Shown piece after piece: positions 44,883 to 53,881 of a stretch of DNA of 64,000 nucleotides; the first letter of the stretch is position 1; each line of letters opens with the position of its first letter. This DNA is from an uncultured Lachnospiraceae bacterium. GTDB taxonomy: Bacteria; Bacillota; Clostridia; Lachnospirales; Lachnospiraceae. The DNA is taken from positions 1 through 64,000 of the forward strand of contig CAJUTC010000002.1 in NCBI GenBank assembly GCA_910589195.1, in the 5' to 3' direction. A program made the translations under genes and the position numbers. Under the pieces are notes generated by a model. That model did no database searches, had not been told where the DNA came from, and saw nothing but the letters and a program-made list of their open reading frames with translations.

Positions 44883-45806
44883 ATGAAAAAAACAGTATCA
44901 GCAATTTTAGCAACAGCTATGACAGCACTGGCGCTGTCTGCGTGCGGAGGAAGCCAGGCAGGAAATGAAACAACTGCATCTGGGGAAACGCAGGCAACTA
45001 CAGAAGCTGGCACGGCTAAGGCAGAAGAAACGTCAGCAGAAGAAACAACAGCAGAGGCTGGCGAAAATGAAGCAGAAACTAAAAAAATTGTGATTGGCGC
45101 AAGCCCGGCGCCCCATGCGGAGATATTAAAGGAAGCCCAGGAACTGCTGAAAGAAAAAGGTTATGAGCTGGAAATCCGGGAATATACAGATTACGTTCAA
45201 CCAAATAATGCGTTGGAAGCCGGAGATTTGGACGCGAATTATTTCCAGCACTTTCCATATCTGGAGCAGTTTAATGAACAGTATGGGACAAAGCTGGTTA
45301 GCGCCGGCACAATTCATTATGAGCCTTTTGGGATTTATGCGGGGAAAACCTCTGACTTAACCGCTTTGCCGGATCAGGCGAAGGTAGCAGTTCCAAATGA
45401 TGTAACCAATGAAGCCAGGGCACTTCTTCTTTTGGAAGCACAGGGACTTTTAACCTTAAAGGAAGATGCAGGGTTAAATGCCACGAAAAATGATATTGTA
45501 GAAAATCCGAAAAACCTGGAAATCATTGAGATTGAAGCGGCCCAGATTCCGCGTTCCATCCAGGATGTGGATATTGCGGTTATTAATGGTAATTATGCCA
45601 TTGCTGCTGGCTTAAAGGTAGCGGATGCTTTAGCGGTAGAAGCTTCTGATTCACTTGCCGCCACCACTTATGGCAATGTGGTTGCGGTGCGTGAGGGAGA
45701 GGAAACTTCAGAAGGTATCCAGGCGCTGGTAGAAATATTAAAGGGCGATGAAATCCGCAAATACATGGAAGAGAAATACGAGGGGGCAGTAGTGCCCATG
45801 GATTAA
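44883..45806 (+). CDS. metQ: Methionine-binding lipoprotein (NlpA/MetQ family)
   Basis: 307 residues. Signal peptide with lipobox LSAC (Cys about 21), then a long Thr/Glu/Ala-rich linker to about 65. The binding domain has IVIGASPAPHAEIL and the NlpA-type DLDANYFQHFPYL segment. It delivers methionine to MetNI at the cell surface. A strong terminator follows 50 nt after the stop. Confidence 0.93.
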   Translation: MKKTVSAILATAMTALALSACGGSQAGNETTASGETQATTEAGTAKAEETSAEETTAEAGENEAETKKIVIGASPAPHAEILKEAQELLKEKGYELEIREYTDYVQPNNALEAGDLDANYFQHFPYLEQFNEQYGTKLVSAGTIHYEPFGIYAGKTSDLTALPDQAKVAVPNDVTNEARALLLLEAQGLLTLKEDAGLNATKNDIVENPKNLEIIEIEAAQIPRSIQDVDIAVINGNYAIAAGLKVADALAVEASDSLAATTYGNVVAVREGEETSEGIQALVEILKGDEIRKYMEEKYEGAVVPMD

Positions 45807-45855
45807 GGCCATAACAGGTAATTGCCAAAGCAGCTTGCTTGCGGTTATCCGATCA

Positions 45856-45910
45856 GGGGTCTGTCGGGAAATAGTTAAAATTTGCTGTTTCCTGACAGAC
45901 CCTATTTGAC
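45856..45910 (+). terminator. Terminator of metN-metI-metQ
   Basis: GGGTCTGTC (45857-45865) pairs with GACAGACCC (45894-45902), extended inward by GGGAAATAG/CTGTTTCC pairing, then TATTTGACTTTT. The remaining gap to 46082 holds no gene. Confidence 0.8.
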
Positions 45911-46082
45911 TTTTGCTGGCAAGGCGGGATCGCTTATATAATCCGTAGAATATTCGATAAAAATAATGCATAGTAAAATTGGCTGCATAAATTTGGAAAG
46001 TAATGGTTTGGCCTTCGTAAGTGGAGGGCTCCATCCTGTTTTTGTGCAAAATCCCAAAACGGAGGAGGGGAAAGGATTCTGT

Positions 46083-46111
46083 TTGACTTTTTTAAGTAAA
46101 ATTAATATAAT
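46083..46111 (+). promoter_or_regulatory. Promoter of the LacI-family gene
   Basis: TTGACT (46083-46088), 17 nt, TATAAT (46106-46111). A short palindrome, GATAGTAAACTATC, lies about 20 nt downstream (46129-46142) and could be an autoregulatory operator. Confidence 0.7.
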
Positions 46112-46216
46112 AAATTCAAAAATATTGATAGTAAACTATCATGCTAGACTGCCTATTCGGCGGTGGACTTTTAGAGCAAAGAGCAAAAAGAGGACGGAAT
46201 TAAGAGGAGAAGTAAA

Positions 46217-47242
46217 ATGAGGAAAGAAGTACGCCTGGCAGATATTGCGAATCAGCTAAATGTGAGTACGGTTACGGTGTCCAATGCTCTGGCAGGCCAG
46301 AAAGGAGTCAGCGAGGAACTGCGGGAAAAGATTAAAGACACTGCGGCAAAGATGGGGTATCAGCCCCGCGCGGTAGCGGCGGTTTCTGCGAAAAAGATTC
46401 TCAGTATCGGGGTGATTATATCGGAGCAGTATCTTGGGAATTATCCTTCTTTTTACTGGAGGGTTTATCAGACGTTAGCGGTGGCAGCCAGGGAGAAAAG
46501 CTGTGTGCTGCTGTTTGAAGTCCTGACCAAGGAGTCGGAAAAATCCCTGATACTGCCTTTGTTTGCCCATGATTCTAAAATTGAGGGGATTATCGTAATC
46601 GGGGAGATTGGCGGGAGATACCTTAAATTGCTAAGGGAAGAGAGCCGCCTGCCGCAGGTATACATTGATTTCCAGAAAAAAAACATACCAGTAGATGCCG
46701 TGCTGATGGATAATTACTACGGAATGTACAGGATGGTTAATTATTTAATTGAAAGCGGCCATAAGGAGATTGCGTATGTAGGGACTGTCCGGGCGAATAA
46801 CAGCATTATGGATCGATATTTCGGCTACTGTAAAGCGCTGATGGAAGCAGGCATTCCGGTAAGGCAGGATTGGGTTGTGGATGATCGGAATGAGGAAGGA
46901 TACATGATTGACCCTTGCCTTCCGAAAAAAATGCCCACGGCTTTCGCCTGCAACAGTGATTTGACGGCCAGTGCGTTAATTAAAACACTGGAGGTGAAAG
47001 GATACCGGATACCGGAAGATATTTCCGTAGTGGGCTTTGATAATTACCTGTATGACGGTCTGTGCGACATTAAGATCACTTCCTATGAGGTAAATGTGGA
47101 AGAGATGGTAAAGACAGCGCTGAAAAACATGATCCGGCAGATCCAGCACGGCAAAGGTCAGGCCAGTACTTTGGGGCAGGCCGTGCACGTGATTTCCGGG
47201 CATCTGGTGGTGAAGGACAGCGTAAAGGTGATTGGCGGATGA
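46217..47242 (+). CDS. LacI family transcriptional regulator
   Basis: 341 residues. The N-terminal HTH reads VRLADIANQLNVSTVTVSNAL with hinge helix MGYQPRAVAAV-type (about 4-60). The periplasmic-binding-like effector domain includes IEGIIVIGEIGG and DISVVGFDNY. Such proteins repress sugar genes until an inducer binds. No sugar operon is adjacent: the nearest is the mannan locus 6.6 kb downstream, and the fructokinase gene lies 3.5 kb upstream, so its target is uncertain. Confidence 0.9.
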   Translation: MRKEVRLADIANQLNVSTVTVSNALAGQKGVSEELREKIKDTAAKMGYQPRAVAAVSAKKILSIGVIISEQYLGNYPSFYWRVYQTLAVAAREKSCVLLFEVLTKESEKSLILPLFAHDSKIEGIIVIGEIGGRYLKLLREESRLPQVYIDFQKKNIPVDAVLMDNYYGMYRMVNYLIESGHKEIAYVGTVRANNSIMDRYFGYCKALMEAGIPVRQDWVVDDRNEEGYMIDPCLPKKMPTAFACNSDLTASALIKTLEVKGYRIPEDISVVGFDNYLYDGLCDIKITSYEVNVEEMVKTALKNMIRQIQHGKGQASTLGQAVHVISGHLVVKDSVKVIGG

Positions 47243-47244
47243 AC

Positions 47245-47560
47245 TGAAAACAAGGCAATTAGGGACCGCTGCTCCACAATATCCACATCCAGAACCACAT
47301 GGGCAGGAGAATCATCGGTTTCCACCAGAATTTTGGGGGGAGCCGCCAAGTGACAGCCTGTGATGGTATGTCCACAGTTAATCCTATATTTTGTGGAAAG
47401 GGACAGGCCTTTCTAATGATTCGGAAACATCCTCTTTATCTATTACGGATCGAACCATCATATAGTATCCGTTTCTGCATAATTCCTGCTCAATAATCCC
47501 AATCATCATGCTAATATAGTGGTTTTGCCAGTAAAAAGACGGAATTTGAAATACCCGGGG
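47245..47560 (-). pseudogene. Remnant of a second LacI-type regulator
   Basis: On the minus strand two coding-like pieces remain. The first (about 47560-47400) reads RVFQIPSFYWQNHY then MMIGIIEQELCRNGYYMMV, the start of a LacI ligand-binding domain. The second (about 47349-47245) reads PPKILVETDDSPAHVVLDVD and VEQRSL, the usual LacI C-terminus. The middle of the domain and the HTH are gone and stops separate the pieces. It lies tail to tail with the intact LacI gene. Confidence 0.55.
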
Positions 47561-47752
47561 AGTTTAAAGGGGTTAAATGCCGGATTGGGAATTATCCGGA
47601 TAGTGCAGGGAGTAGCTGCCATACTGGTTTAATCCAGCCATATGAGGCGCTTGTGCTAATGTGCCGGGAAAGAAAAATACCATGATACCAGGGGGAAACG
47701 ATCGGAGCAATCTGGAATCAAGGCAGTTAAAGACCTTTTGACTTCAACATCA

Positions 47753-47841
47753 TACCATATCCTCTGGATAAGGTATGCTAAAGCGATGCGCGGTATAATC
47801 TCGGTCAAGATTATACCATGTCCACAGCCGTTAGGCTGCGG
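47753..47841. other. Three consecutive hairpins in a gene-free region
   Basis: TACCATATCC/GGATAAGGTA (47753-47775, one mismatch), GGTATAATCT/AGATTATACC (47792-47817, perfect 10 bp) and CCACAGCC/GGCTGCGG (47822-47841, one G-U). A minus-strand TATAAT at 47867-47862 would place them at the 5' end of a minus-strand RNA. Nothing else is recognised in 47561-47882. Confidence 0.4.
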
Positions 47842-47882
47842 ATAAGAGATACGTTTCCTTAATTATATCATAAACCCCATAA

Positions 47883-47988
47883 GAGGGTGCTGCAGTATGC
47901 AGGGCTCCTACAGTTATAGCGGCAGTGCCTGGATTTTATGCGCTATACTGCAGGAATGGCCGTTTTGCAGCACCCTCTGTTTGTTTTT
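47883..47988 (+). terminator. Large stem-loop with T-tract
   Basis: GAGGGTGCTGCA (47883-47894) pairs with TGCAGCACCCTC (47966-47977), then TGTTTGTTTTTC. Inside, TCCTACAGTTATAGCG and CGCTATACTGCAGGA nearly pair, making a long two-part stem. It lies 32 nt beyond the stop of the minus-strand M20 gene and may end transcripts from both sides. Confidence 0.6.
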
Positions 47989-48019
47989 CGTAATCCGTTA
48001 AAAAATGTTAAAAGGCCTT

Positions 48020-49201
48020 TTACAAAACGTCGTCGGCAAATTCCTTCTGGGCATCCAACAAATACTGTACGTAGAAGGCGGCGCCGTATACCAATGCGTC
48101 TTCATCCAGATCGAAGCGTTCGTGGTGGAGGGAGTAGCAGCAGTCTTTGGCTTCGTTCCGGCATCCCACAAAGGCGTATATCCCCGGGAAGCGTTCTAGG
48201 AAATACGCAAAATCCTCTCCGCCGGGCGTGCCGGCATAGTTAACCAGGCCCTTTTCCCCCAGGATTTTTTTTACGGAACCGGCTGCGATTTCACTGCAGC
48301 GCTTGTCGTTAATGGTGGCGGGAATATCCGAATAGTAGTCAAATTCGTAACCGGCTCGGTAAGTTTCGCAGGTATGTTTAATAATCCGCTCAATCATGCC
48401 GGGAAGTTCCTTTTGGAGCTTGGGGTTAAATGTCCGCACTGTACCGCTTAATTCCGCGGTTTCGGCAAAAACATTTGCCAAAGTCCCGGAATGGAAGGTG
48501 CAGATGCTGACAACTACCGTATCCATAGGGCTGGTTTCCCGGCTGGTGATGCTTTGCAGGGCATCCACTACCTTGGCCCCCACATAGATTGGATCCACGG
48601 CAAAGTGGGGCATGGCGCCGTGGCCGCTTTTTCCGATAATTTTAATCCGCATAAAAGAAGCGGAAGTATAGCGGGGGCCTGGATCTACGGAGATAGTGCC
48701 GCATTCCAGCATAGGAAGCAGGTGCATGCCGGCTACGGTATCCAGCTTTCCCAACTGCCCGGAATCCAGGACTTTTAACGCGCCGTCCGTGTGTTCTTCC
48801 GCAGGCTGGAAAATAAGCTTTACGGTACATTCCAGTTCATCTTGGTGCTCTGCCAGCACATGGGCTGCCGTCAGGAGCATGCTTATATGCCCGTCGTGGC
48901 CGCAGGCGTGCATAACCCCCTGGTTTTCAGAACGGAAGGGAAGTGTTTTCACTTCCTGTATGGGAAGGGCGTCAATATCACAGCGTAGCCCGATTACAGG
49001 ATGGCCTTTCTTCCCTTTAATGGTAGCAATCGTACCTGTCCCTGCTGTTTCCACATAAGGGATTCCCATGTGCTTTAATTCTTCCCGGATACGCCTTGCC
49101 GTATGGATTTCCTGCCAGCTCAGCTCCGGATGACGGTGGAACTCCCGGCGCATATTAACGGCATAGTCACGGTATTTATTCACTTCGTCCATTACATTCA
49201 T
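48020..49201 (-). CDS. M20 family amidohydrolase (hippurate/N-acyl amino acid hydrolase type)
   Basis: 393 residues. Typical of the M20D amidohydrolases: FHRHPELSWQE near the N-terminus, GLRCDIDALPI, HACGHDGHISMLL (metal-binding Cys/His), FQPAEEHTDGA (catalytic Glu pair) and GGEDFAYFLERFPG near the C-terminus. It cleaves N-acyl or N-aroyl amino acids, or related amides. GGAGG lies before the ATG. It follows the YfcC transporter gene by 47 nt, suggesting uptake and hydrolysis of the same compound. Confidence 0.92.
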   Translation of the reverse strand: MNVMDEVNKYRDYAVNMRREFHRHPELSWQEIHTARRIREELKHMGIPYVETAGTGTIATIKGKKGHPVIGLRCDIDALPIQEVKTLPFRSENQGVMHACGHDGHISMLLTAAHVLAEHQDELECTVKLIFQPAEEHTDGALKVLDSGQLGKLDTVAGMHLLPMLECGTISVDPGPRYTSASFMRIKIIGKSGHGAMPHFAVDPIYVGAKVVDALQSITSRETSPMDTVVVSICTFHSGTLANVFAETAELSGTVRTFNPKLQKELPGMIERIIKHTCETYRAGYEFDYYSDIPATINDKRCSEIAAGSVKKILGEKGLVNYAGTPGGEDFAYFLERFPGIYAFVGCRNEAKDCCYSLHHERFDLDEDALVYGAAFYVQYLLDAQKEFADDVL

Positions 49202-49248
49202 GGTTTTGGTTCCTCCTTATTCTGCTGAAAAATTCCCTGCCGGATAGA

Positions 49249-50646
49249 TTAGAATGGGCCATATCCTGTCTGCACGGCGAAGAACAGAAAGACAAATTCT
49301 ACAAGGAAGAAAATTCCCTGCAGGGGCAGGATAAATTTATACCAGCTCTTAAGGGGTACTTTGCCCAAAGAGAGGTAAATCAGGAGGGTTCCGTTGGTAA
49401 ACCAGAAGGTATTGGAAATCCCGTCGCCGAACTGGAAAGCAAGTACGGCAGTTTGGCGGGTAATGTGAAGCATATCCGCTAGGGGGACCATGATGGGCAT
49501 TACTGCAGTCGCCTGGCCGGAGCCGGAAGGAATCAGGGCATTGATAAAGAAGTTAACGATAAACATACCTACCGTGCTCATGTAAGCGGAAGCGCTTCCC
49601 ATCAGTTTGGAAAGGCCGTGTACCAATGGATCGATAAGGCCGCCGTTCGTCATTGTCCACTGTACAGCACGGGCCACGCCGATGATCAGGGCACCGTTAA
49701 ATGCGCCTTTCGCGCCGTCTAAAACGGTATTAATGGTATCTTCAAAGCCAAGGCGGTTAATTACGGCCACAACCACTCCGCCGATCATAAACGTGGAAGC
49801 CATTTCCGTATAGGACCAGCTCAGTTTCAGGATCCCGTATATGGTACATAAAATAGAAACGGCCAGCACGACAAAGGACAGCTTTTTCGGCAGATCAAAT
49901 TTTAAATTGGTATCTACAGGAATCCGCAGAGAGGATGTGTCGATATCCTTTACCAGGCTCTTGGAAGGATCTGCTTTGATTTTTTTCGCGTAGAGCATAA
50001 CCCATACCAGGCTGAGCACCCAGATTGTAACCAGGGCCACCATTCTTAGCTGCCAGCCGGAGAACATGGGAAGTTCGGCAATCGTATGGGAAATCCCTAC
50101 AGTATACACGTTAAAGGGAGCTACTGCAAAGCTGATAAGGCAGGCGAAACCGGAGATCGCCATACCTACCAGGGAATCATAGCCCAGGGAAATGGCCAGC
50201 GAGATGATAATCGGCACGAAAGGGATGATATGCTCGCTCCAGCCAAGGATTCCGCCGAAAATAAAAAATACGATCATCACAATGGCAATTATGATCTGGC
50301 TGCTCATTCTCTCAGAAGCTTTTAATACGCTGTTGATTGCCGCGCCTACCGTATCTGTCCTTTTATAGATTTCCACGATCCCGCCGATGATCATAACGCA
50401 GAACATCATATTCGCGGTAGCGGTTAATCCTTCAGGGATAGAGCGGAACAGGTTAAAGAACGAGATAGGGGTGCGCTCCACGGCGTGGTAGCTTTCCGGC
50501 AGCACGCGGGTAACGCCTTCAACTGTTTCGCGGTCATAGGCGCCTGGCGATATAAAGTATGATACGATGGCGCAGGCCAGCACCATTAGGAGAAGCGGTA
50601 TAAACGGGTTCATTGTGTTGGTTGTTTTTTTGCTTTTTTTATTCAT
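49249..50646 (-). CDS. YfcC family transporter
   Basis: 465 residues from ATG 50646, because GGAGG lies just upstream and the longer start at 50688 would place that site inside the gene. About twelve membrane helices. Sequence features such as GGILGWSEHIIPFVPI and ALIPSGSGQATAVMPIMVPLAD are of the YfcC/AbgT-like (IT superfamily) carriers, often linked to peptidases. It probably imports a peptide or acyl-amino acid that the flanking M20 enzymes hydrolyse. Confidence 0.9.
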   Translation of the reverse strand: MNKKSKKTTNTMNPFIPLLLMVLACAIVSYFISPGAYDRETVEGVTRVLPESYHAVERTPISFFNLFRSIPEGLTATANMMFCVMIIGGIVEIYKRTDTVGAAINSVLKASERMSSQIIIAIVMIVFFIFGGILGWSEHIIPFVPIIISLAISLGYDSLVGMAISGFACLISFAVAPFNVYTVGISHTIAELPMFSGWQLRMVALVTIWVLSLVWVMLYAKKIKADPSKSLVKDIDTSSLRIPVDTNLKFDLPKKLSFVVLAVSILCTIYGILKLSWSYTEMASTFMIGGVVVAVINRLGFEDTINTVLDGAKGAFNGALIIGVARAVQWTMTNGGLIDPLVHGLSKLMGSASAYMSTVGMFIVNFFINALIPSGSGQATAVMPIMVPLADMLHITRQTAVLAFQFGDGISNTFWFTNGTLLIYLSLGKVPLKSWYKFILPLQGIFFLVEFVFLFFAVQTGYGPF

Positions 50647-50708
50647 AAATTCCTCCATTCTGCGCATGGTTTTCGCACAAACAGACACGGCTTTTCCGGC
50701 AGGGCGGA

Positions 50709-51782
50709 TTAAAAATAGCGGATAATGTTCTCTGCCAGTTCAAGCATCTTTTTGACATCTTCTAAAACTACATACTCTCTTGCACTGTGTGAATGATAGA
50801 TATTAAAGCCCAGGGGGATGGTACGGATACCCAGCCGGTCTGTCCAGGTAGCATCCAGGACGCCGAAGGAACGGGCTTTGATCATGGGGATTTTTGTTTT
50901 CTTGTAGATTCCTTCCAAGCGGTTGAGCATTTCCGTGTTTCTGCTGAAATCTGCTTCGGGAACATCCTGCTCTTCCTTGTATTTACACTTGCATCCTGCT
51001 TCCAGGGAAGTGTGTTCCGCAATATGCCGTAATGTTTTGCAGATTTCTTCCCGCACGTGATCGCCGAAGCAGCGGATCTCCATATCAAAGCGGGCGTATT
51101 TGGGAACCACATTGGATGGGGAGAGGGCTACCAGATCGTAAACGTTAATGCTTAAGTTTTCGTTGATCCTTCCAGTGGGAATTTGCCGGATAATTTCCAC
51201 CGCGGTTTTCAGAGCGTTGATCCCAGGTTCTTCGTTGCGGATGACATGAGCGGAGCGCCCAATCAGTTCCACATTGACTTTCACCCTGGCAGGTGTACGG
51301 ATCAGCACTTCCCCAGTAATGTAGTGGTCGATTACCAGTGCCTCTTCGCTTTCAATTTTGGAATAATCCGCATACCTGGAACCGTAAAGCCCCAATTCCT
51401 GACATACGGTGAAAAGAAGTTCTACAGGGCGGTGAGGCTGTCCGGCTTCTTGTAAACGGCTGACGGCCTCCAGCACAACGGCTATAGCCAGTTTGCCGTC
51501 CGCGCCTAGCACGCTGTTATCCCTGCTTTGGATACGGCCATTTTCAATGTAGCTTTTTACCGGGTTTCCCGGCGTTGCCGTATCCAGGTGGAATACAAAA
51601 AGAAAGGGTTTCTTTCCGGCTTCCCCCGGGACTTTTGCTAAAATATTCCATCCGTTAGTGATAACCTCATTGCCCAGATGCTGGCGCTCAAAAGGGATCC
51701 CCATTCCTTCAAGCTCTTTCTCCATGTATTCACAAAATGCTTTTTCTTTGTGGGATTCACTTGCGCAGTCGGCATAGCGCAT
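50709..51782 (-). CDS. M20/M28-type metallopeptidase (PepT-like), start unclear
   Basis: At least 357 residues from the first in-frame ATG at 51782. Motifs: FVFHLDTATPG (His, Asp), NSVLGADGKLAIA (bridging Asp), TVCQELGLYGSR (catalytic Glu) and YHSHSAREYV near the C-terminus with the last His. The coding pattern (VNGTISRF) seems to begin about 8 codons earlier, but there is no start codon in frame. The best ribosome site (AAGGAGG) points at an ATG (51808-51806) that is out of frame and followed at once by TAA. Either a base was lost at the start or initiation is unusual. First gene of the minus-strand peptide operon. Confidence 0.82.
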   Translation of the reverse strand: MRYADCASESHKEKAFCEYMEKELEGMGIPFERQHLGNEVITNGWNILAKVPGEAGKKPFLFVFHLDTATPGNPVKSYIENGRIQSRDNSVLGADGKLAIAVVLEAVSRLQEAGQPHRPVELLFTVCQELGLYGSRYADYSKIESEEALVIDHYITGEVLIRTPARVKVNVELIGRSAHVIRNEEPGINALKTAVEIIRQIPTGRINENLSINVYDLVALSPSNVVPKYARFDMEIRCFGDHVREEICKTLRHIAEHTSLEAGCKCKYKEEQDVPEADFSRNTEMLNRLEGIYKKTKIPMIKARSFGVLDATWTDRLGIRTIPLGFNIYHSHSAREYVVLEDVKKMLELAENIIRYF

Positions 51783-51939
51783 GAATCTTGAAATAGTTCC
51801 GTTTACATCGATTCCTCCTTTTTGAAAATAGTTTATAAATATTTTATATTTTATCATTTTTATTTTAGAATTACTATTGTGTAAAACCTGTAAGTTTTTT
51901 CTTGTTTTTTGTTCATTTGCATAAACTACAGGCGTGATA

Positions 51940-51968
51940 TTGCGTTTTTTTATGGCGATTGTTATAAT
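51940..51968 (+). promoter_or_regulatory. Promoter of the CdaR-type regulator gene
   Basis: TTGCGT (51940-51945), 17 nt, TATAAT (51963-51968). It is divergent from the peptidase operon; the AT-rich region 51825-51935 must hold the opposite promoter. Confidence 0.6.
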
Positions 51969-52004
51969 AGGAAACAGATTTTCTACAGCGTATGGAGGTC
52001 TGCC

Positions 52005-53090
52005 ATGTTTGAGAATAAAATCATGTATGAAATCATTGAAAAGCTTCAGGAGGAATTTTCCGTTCCCATCAGCATCTGCGACGTAAGCGGGCGAGTGGTT
52101 GTGTCCACGGATATTTCTGCCGTGGGGAATATGAGCCTGCTGGCCATTAAAGCGCTGGATATTCATGCCAAGGTATTTTCTCCCCAGGAAAGCCCGTTCC
52201 AGAAAGGGGGAGCAGCCATGCCTCTTATCCTCCACGGACACCGGATTGGGGCTGTGGTGCTGGAACAGCCAGGATCTTCCGATTCCCATATGGCAGAGCT
52301 GCTGGCAAAGACCATAGAGATCCTTTACCAGGAAATTTTCCAGTCCAGAAAAGAAAAAAAACAGTCCCGGGAGAGGGATCGGTTTCTTGACCGGTGGCTG
52401 CACATCCAGTCCGGATACACCGATGAGTTTATCAAGCGGGGAGAAAGGCTTGGGATTGATATTACTGGAAGGCAGACCGTGATCGTGATGGAAAAGGGAG
52501 GAAAAAATCTATTTGCTTCTCCAGCAGTCATTCAGAATTTATTGGACGAACAGGACATCCTGATGCCGATTTCCCAGGACAGGGATCTTTTGATTTTGAA
52601 AGAAAATGAACATTTCCAACGGAAATACCATAGAATTCTTTCGGCAGGCGAGGATTGCCATACTGGCATATGCAGCAATGAGCCCAATCTGTATACGGCT
52701 TATCATTCTGCTGTGGAAAGCCTGGTTCTTGGCCGGATACTTTTTCCCGACCAATCCATCCATCACTTTGAGCATATGAAACTGGCCATTGCTTTGTCGC
52801 GCCTTGACTTTCCGGGATTGGAGGATTCTTTTGCGTGTTTGGCGGAAAAAGGGAAAAACGCCCAGCTTGCTGAAACCGCGGCCGCTTATATTTGCTTAAA
52901 TGGGGACATCCGCAAGATCTGTGAAAAACTCCACATCCACCGAAACAGTATTCCTTACCGCCTGCGGCGTATCCAAGAGCTTTGCGGCAAGAACCTGGCG
53001 GATTCATACGATCTTCTGTGTCTGTATGCATCCATGATCCGTTATGTAACACTTCATAAGGAGATGGGGGAACTTTCCGCTGAACCGTAA
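52005..53090 (+). CDS. CdaR/PucR family transcriptional regulator
   Basis: 361 residues from ATG 52005 (GGAGG 7 nt upstream; the open frame to 51909 precedes the promoter). The N-terminus is a sugar-diacid-recognition-like domain (QEEFSVPISICDVSGRVVVSTD and VLEQPG). The C-terminus is the PucR-type HTH: LNGDIRKICEKLHIHRNSIPYRLRRIQEL. The family responds to sugar diacids or purine-type compounds. It is divergent from the peptidase/YfcC operon and is its likely regulator. Confidence 0.88.
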   Translation: MFENKIMYEIIEKLQEEFSVPISICDVSGRVVVSTDISAVGNMSLLAIKALDIHAKVFSPQESPFQKGGAAMPLILHGHRIGAVVLEQPGSSDSHMAELLAKTIEILYQEIFQSRKEKKQSRERDRFLDRWLHIQSGYTDEFIKRGERLGIDITGRQTVIVMEKGGKNLFASPAVIQNLLDEQDILMPISQDRDLLILKENEHFQRKYHRILSAGEDCHTGICSNEPNLYTAYHSAVESLVLGRILFPDQSIHHFEHMKLAIALSRLDFPGLEDSFACLAEKGKNAQLAETAAAYICLNGDIRKICEKLHIHRNSIPYRLRRIQELCGKNLADSYDLLCLYASMIRYVTLHKEMGELSAEP

Positions 53091-53159
53091 TGATAAGGGC
53101 CGGGCAAAGGCGCTTTGCCTGTATACGCCAGGGGCAAACAGCACATCAGGCACAATGCA

Positions 53160-53500
53160 GCCAAAAAGGAGCTTTTACAGCCGGATCTGTGAATTTTCTT
53201 TCTGGTAAACCTGGGGTGTTACCCCAAATTCTTTCTTAAAACTTCGAATAAGCAGCGTAGGGTTCGAATCCGGTCTTTACGCTGATCTCATGGATGTATC
53301 ATCCGTTGTTACCAAAAAGTTTTTAGCGGCTTCCAGCCTCCTGAAATTTCAATAGGAGCTGGGAGCCTGGTGGAAATACTGGGAAAATTCCCGGGCGATC
53401 CGGAATTTGCTGACTTGGAACCGTTTTTCTAGCAGATCCAGGGAACAGGGCTGCTGCAGGCCCAAACAGGTTGGGAGAATGTCCTTTCTCCATATAGTAC
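53160..53500 (-). pseudogene. Remnant of an AraC family regulator
   Basis: On the minus strand pieces of the two AraC helix-turn-helices can be read: QVSKFRIAREFSQYFHQAPS (with stops after it), then RRLEAAKNFL, and finally SFKKEFGVTPQVYQKENSQ, the signature end of the domain. Stops and frame changes break it. It lies in the 878-nt gap between the CdaR gene and the sugar transporter. Confidence 0.6.
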
Positions 53501-53790
53501 CCCGTCAGATTGCTTAAAATTTGTCAGATAAATACTATAATTAATATTTAAGAAAGTTAACAGATAAGTAAGAATTGCTTAATTAATGCAAGAAAATAAG
53601 ATTTAAGCAGACCATCTACTCTGAAAGGGCAATTAAGATGAAACAGATTGTATTTTTCCCATAATCTTTATTAGGATATTCTAATGGGAAAAAATGGGTT
53701 ATGTCAAATGTGAATTAAATTTTTGGGGAAAAGTGAAAGATTATAGTAAAAAATTAAAATTTACACAATAATTAATTATAAAAATTAAGA

Positions 53791-53880
53791 TATAATGATG
53801 AAATAAATTAATCCATATGTTATTATTTATTTAAGCGATAAGCACTTAATTAAGTAAAACAAAATGTGAAAGCGATGGCG
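53791..53880 (+). promoter_or_regulatory. Control region of the mannan locus: -10 box, LacI-like operator, cre-like site
   Basis: TATAAT lies at 53791-53796 with a poor -35. At 53832-53848, TAAGCGATAAGCACTTA is an imperfect palindrome of the LacI-operator kind. TGAAAGCGATGGCG (53867-53880) matches most positions of the catabolite response element bound by CcpA. The surrounding 53510-53880 is very AT-rich and holds no gene. Induction by a LacI regulator and glucose repression are inferred. Confidence 0.4.
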
Positions 53881-53881
53881 G

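Noticed and set aside
51783..52403. N-terminal 200-residue extension of the M20-type peptidase
   Set aside because: It is antisense to the CdaR-type gene and its promoter, and has no domain.
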